NCBI RefSeq assembly: GCF_002887815.1
Contig: NZ_PDHO01000004.1
Span: 1 to 64,000 of the forward strand
From: Mycobacterium sp. ENV421
GTDB lineage: Bacteria > Actinomycetota > Actinomycetes > Mycobacteriales > Mycobacteriaceae
DNA: 64,000 nt
Reading direction: 5' to 3'
Below, piece after piece: positions 59,794 to 64,000 of this stretch. Position 1 is the stretch's first letter. Each line of letters starts with the position of its first letter. Position numbers and translations under genes: made by a program. Below the pieces are notes generated by a model, which saw only the letters and a program-made list of their open reading frames with translations, was not told where the DNA came from and ran no database searches.

Positions 59794-59799
59794 ATGGTA
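59794..59799 (-). promoter_or_regulatory. Leaderless -10 of the isochorismatase gene
   Basis: TACCAT on the minus strand, 7 nt, ATG at 59786. Confidence 0.5.
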
Positions 59800-59918
59800 G
59801 GACGCGCGGGCCAATAGTTCACGGGACCGACTCATGGACCTCGCCTCGCTGAAATACGGCGGTGCCAGACTGCTGGCCCGTACGAGATCGAGACGTGGTC
59901 TGGGACCAGGAGAACGCA

Positions 59919-62443
<2,525 letters not shown>

Positions 62444-62447
<4 letters not shown>

Positions 62448-63376
62448 GGTTCCAACACCACTTTGATGGCCCCGCTGCGCCGGTCGGCGGCAACCCGGAA
62501 CGCCTCCGCCGCGTCGGCCAGCGGGAAGCGGTGCGTGACGACGGTCGCCGCGATGACCGGATCGGCGGCCAAAGCCGCTGCCGCATCGACGAATTCACGG
62601 TTGTCACGCCCGCGGTCGTAGCACATCGAGGCGGTCAGCGTGAGTTCCTTGAGCATCCACGGGATGCCCGGAACAGCCCGGTTGCCATGTGACACACCGA
62701 CTATCGCGATCCGGCCGCCCGGCACGGATCGCCGCACACAGTCGGCCACCGCCTCGTCGGTGCCCACCGCCTCCACCACGACGTCGTACTCGCCGTCCGG
62801 GCGCCCGGCGCCGAGCCGCTCGCCCGCGTCGATCTGATGCGGGTGGCGGGCCTGCAGGTCGACGTCGAGGCCCATGGCGCGGGCCGCGGCGACGGCCAGC
62901 AACCCGACGCTTCCGCCGCCGACGACCAGGACCCGATCGGTGGCGTCGGCGCCGACCTTGCGCAACGCATGCCAGGACACCGCGAGCGGTTCGACCAGGC
63001 AGGCGTCGGAGACCAGCAGACCGTCGGGCAGCGGCACGAGGCATTCGGCGGGCACCCGGACCCGGTCGGCGAGGCCACCGTCGAACGCGACCCCGAGCAG
63101 CCCGTGCGGTGCGCTTCCCCGGCACCGCTGCGGCGACCCGCCACCGCATTGATCGCAGTGCCCGCAGCCCACTGTCGGTTCGACACAGTAGGTCCGGCCG
63201 TCCGCCGTGCCCGCAACCTCGTGGCCGATCGTCACCGGCAGGCCGAACGACAACATGCCGAGGTCGCTGCCGCAGATGCTGGCCGACCCGACCTCGAGGA
63301 TCGGCCAGTCACCCGTGGGCTCCTCGACGTCGACGACGGTGGCTGACCCCTGGATCGAGCGGACGGCGCGCATCAT
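62444..63376 (-). CDS. Zinc-dependent MDR alcohol dehydrogenase
   Basis: A 310-residue dehydrogenase, shorter than the usual 340-350. Catalytic zinc residues Cys35 (ICGSD) and His52-Glu53 (GHEV); structural zinc cysteines in GCGHCDQC and RC; Rossmann motif VVGGGSVGLLAVAAARAMGLDVD. Sorbitol/threonine dehydrogenase-like; substrate unknown. The ATG at 63376 has GACAAT 6 nt upstream, possibly leaderless. Confidence 0.85.
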
Positions 63377-63430
63377 CGCTCGATTGTCCCGACTGCGCGA
63401 TCAGCCGCCGTCAGCGGCCCGTCGCAGCGG

Positions 63431-64000
63431 TCACCTCTCGTTCGAGGAGCCGTTCAGCTCTTGCCGTTCCATGAGCGCGGTGCGCGCCCGCTGCTCGGCG
63501 GCGTGGGCCGCCTCGGTGAGCGCGGCGTCCTCGTCGGCCGGGTCGGCGGTGAGGAAGCTGCCCCGGCCCGGTGCGCCGCCGGAGCCGAGCTTGTTCATCC
63601 GCTTGGGCACCGGGGCGCCCTGGTATTCCAGCGCGATCGGGTGGCCGTCGGCGTCGAGCGGCCCCAGCGGCTGATGCAGCTCGACGTACGCGCCGTGCGG
63701 CAGCCGCTTGAGGATGCCGGTCTCGACGCCGTGCTCGAGCACCTCACGATCGCTGCGCTGCAATGCGATGGCCCAGCGGTAGGTGATGAAGAAGACCAGC
63801 GGCGGCAGCACCACCATCCCGATGCGACCGATCCAGGTCGTCGCGTTCAGCGAGATGTGGAACTGATAGGCGATGATGTCGTTCATCGCGCTGTAGGTCA
63901 GCACGATGTAGAAGGCGATCGCCATGGCGCCGATGCCCGTTCGCACCGGCGCGTCCCGTGGCCGCTGCAGCAGATTGTGGTGCGCGTCGTCGCCGGTGAA
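63431..64000 (-). CDS. qcrB: Cytochrome bc1 complex cytochrome b subunit, C-terminus (partial)
   Basis: The last 189 residues of QcrB, running off the window edge. [116 protein letters not shown] is the actinobacterial QcrB C-terminal part: two final helices and the long cytosolic tail characteristic of the bcc-aa3 supercomplex. qcrA and qcrC would lie beyond 64000. It is oriented toward the alcohol dehydrogenase on the same strand, 55 bp after qcrB. Confidence 0.9.
   Translation of the reverse strand, partial: FTGDDAHHNLLQRPRDAPVRTGIGAMAIAFYIVLTYSAMNDIIAYQFHISLNATTWIGRIGMVVLPPLVFFITYRWAIALQRSDREVLEHGVETGILKRLPHGAYVELHQPLGPLDADGHPIALEYQGAPVPKRMNKLGSGGAPGRGSFLTADPADEDAALTEAAHAAEQRARTALMERQELNGSSNER

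Overview
This is a 64 kb stretch of a high-GC actinobacterial chromosome, almost certainly from a mycobacterium (Mycobacterium or Mycolicibacterium). Supporting evidence includes an MmpL-family transporter, a PepD/HtrA protease with a long cytoplasmic N-terminus, DUF4193 and DUF5078 proteins, a RipD-type NlpC/P60 pseudoenzyme, an Rv2525c-like Tat-exported DUF1906 protein, a cutinase, a fatty-acyl-AMP ligase and the C-terminus of cytochrome b QcrB at the right edge. Many genes also show the mycobacterial leaderless layout, a TANNNT hexamer 6-7 nt before an ATG or GTG start. I see no rRNA, tRNA, insertion sequence, phage gene or CRISPR array. All numbers come from reading the sequence; no database search was run.

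Layout. 0.1-5.3 kb: a DUF1214-like gene remnant, a SulP transporter/MerR operon, a SpoIIM-like membrane protein divergent from a TetR regulator with paired operators, and a second TetR gene divergent from a DUF1348 gene with three palindromic operators. 5.3-11.2 kb: phospholipase D-like protein, SRPBCC protein, DUF5666 lipoprotein, PIN protein, DUF1906 protein, HD oxygenase-like protein, a 29-residue zinc-ribbon peptide and an SDR. 11.4-19.8 kb: two GGDEF-EAL cyclic-di-GMP proteins flanking a DCC protein and a DUF35/thiolase pair, then a type II NADH dehydrogenase. 19.9-28.8 kb: cutinase, LLM oxidoreductase, a four-gene MmpL-prenyl synthase-phytoene synthase-glycosyltransferase operon, and an alpha/beta-hydrolase-LuxR fusion.

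28.8-37.7 kb is an envelope and secretion island: a three-gene S53 peptidase operon, lipoproteins, PepD with a candidate MprA box, an FKBP lipoprotein and five small exported or membrane proteins. 37.8-46.5 kb: PPOX protein, Tex, a type III polyketide synthase with an ICMT-type methyltransferase, a nitrile hydratase/thiocyanate hydrolase-like operon, a thioesterase and an enoyl-CoA hydratase. 46.5-53 kb: a fatty-acyl-AMP ligase followed by a cyclohexadienyl-dehydratase-like exported protein, TesB thioesterase, DUF4193, RipD, and two membrane proteins including a formate/nitrite transporter. 53-64 kb: PucR regulator divergent from mmsA and a class III aminotransferase, an acyl-CoA dehydrogenase-fold protein, isochorismatase, glycogen phosphorylase, an alcohol dehydrogenase and qcrB.

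Themes: c-di-GMP signalling, lipid and isoprenoid metabolism and export, envelope proteolysis, and amino-acid or beta-amino-acid catabolism. The parts that look least conventional are the S53/zinc-ribbon/single-TM operon, the nitrile hydratase-like trio with a His-Asp repeat, the FAAL-PheC-like gene pair, and the tiny zinc-ribbon peptide.
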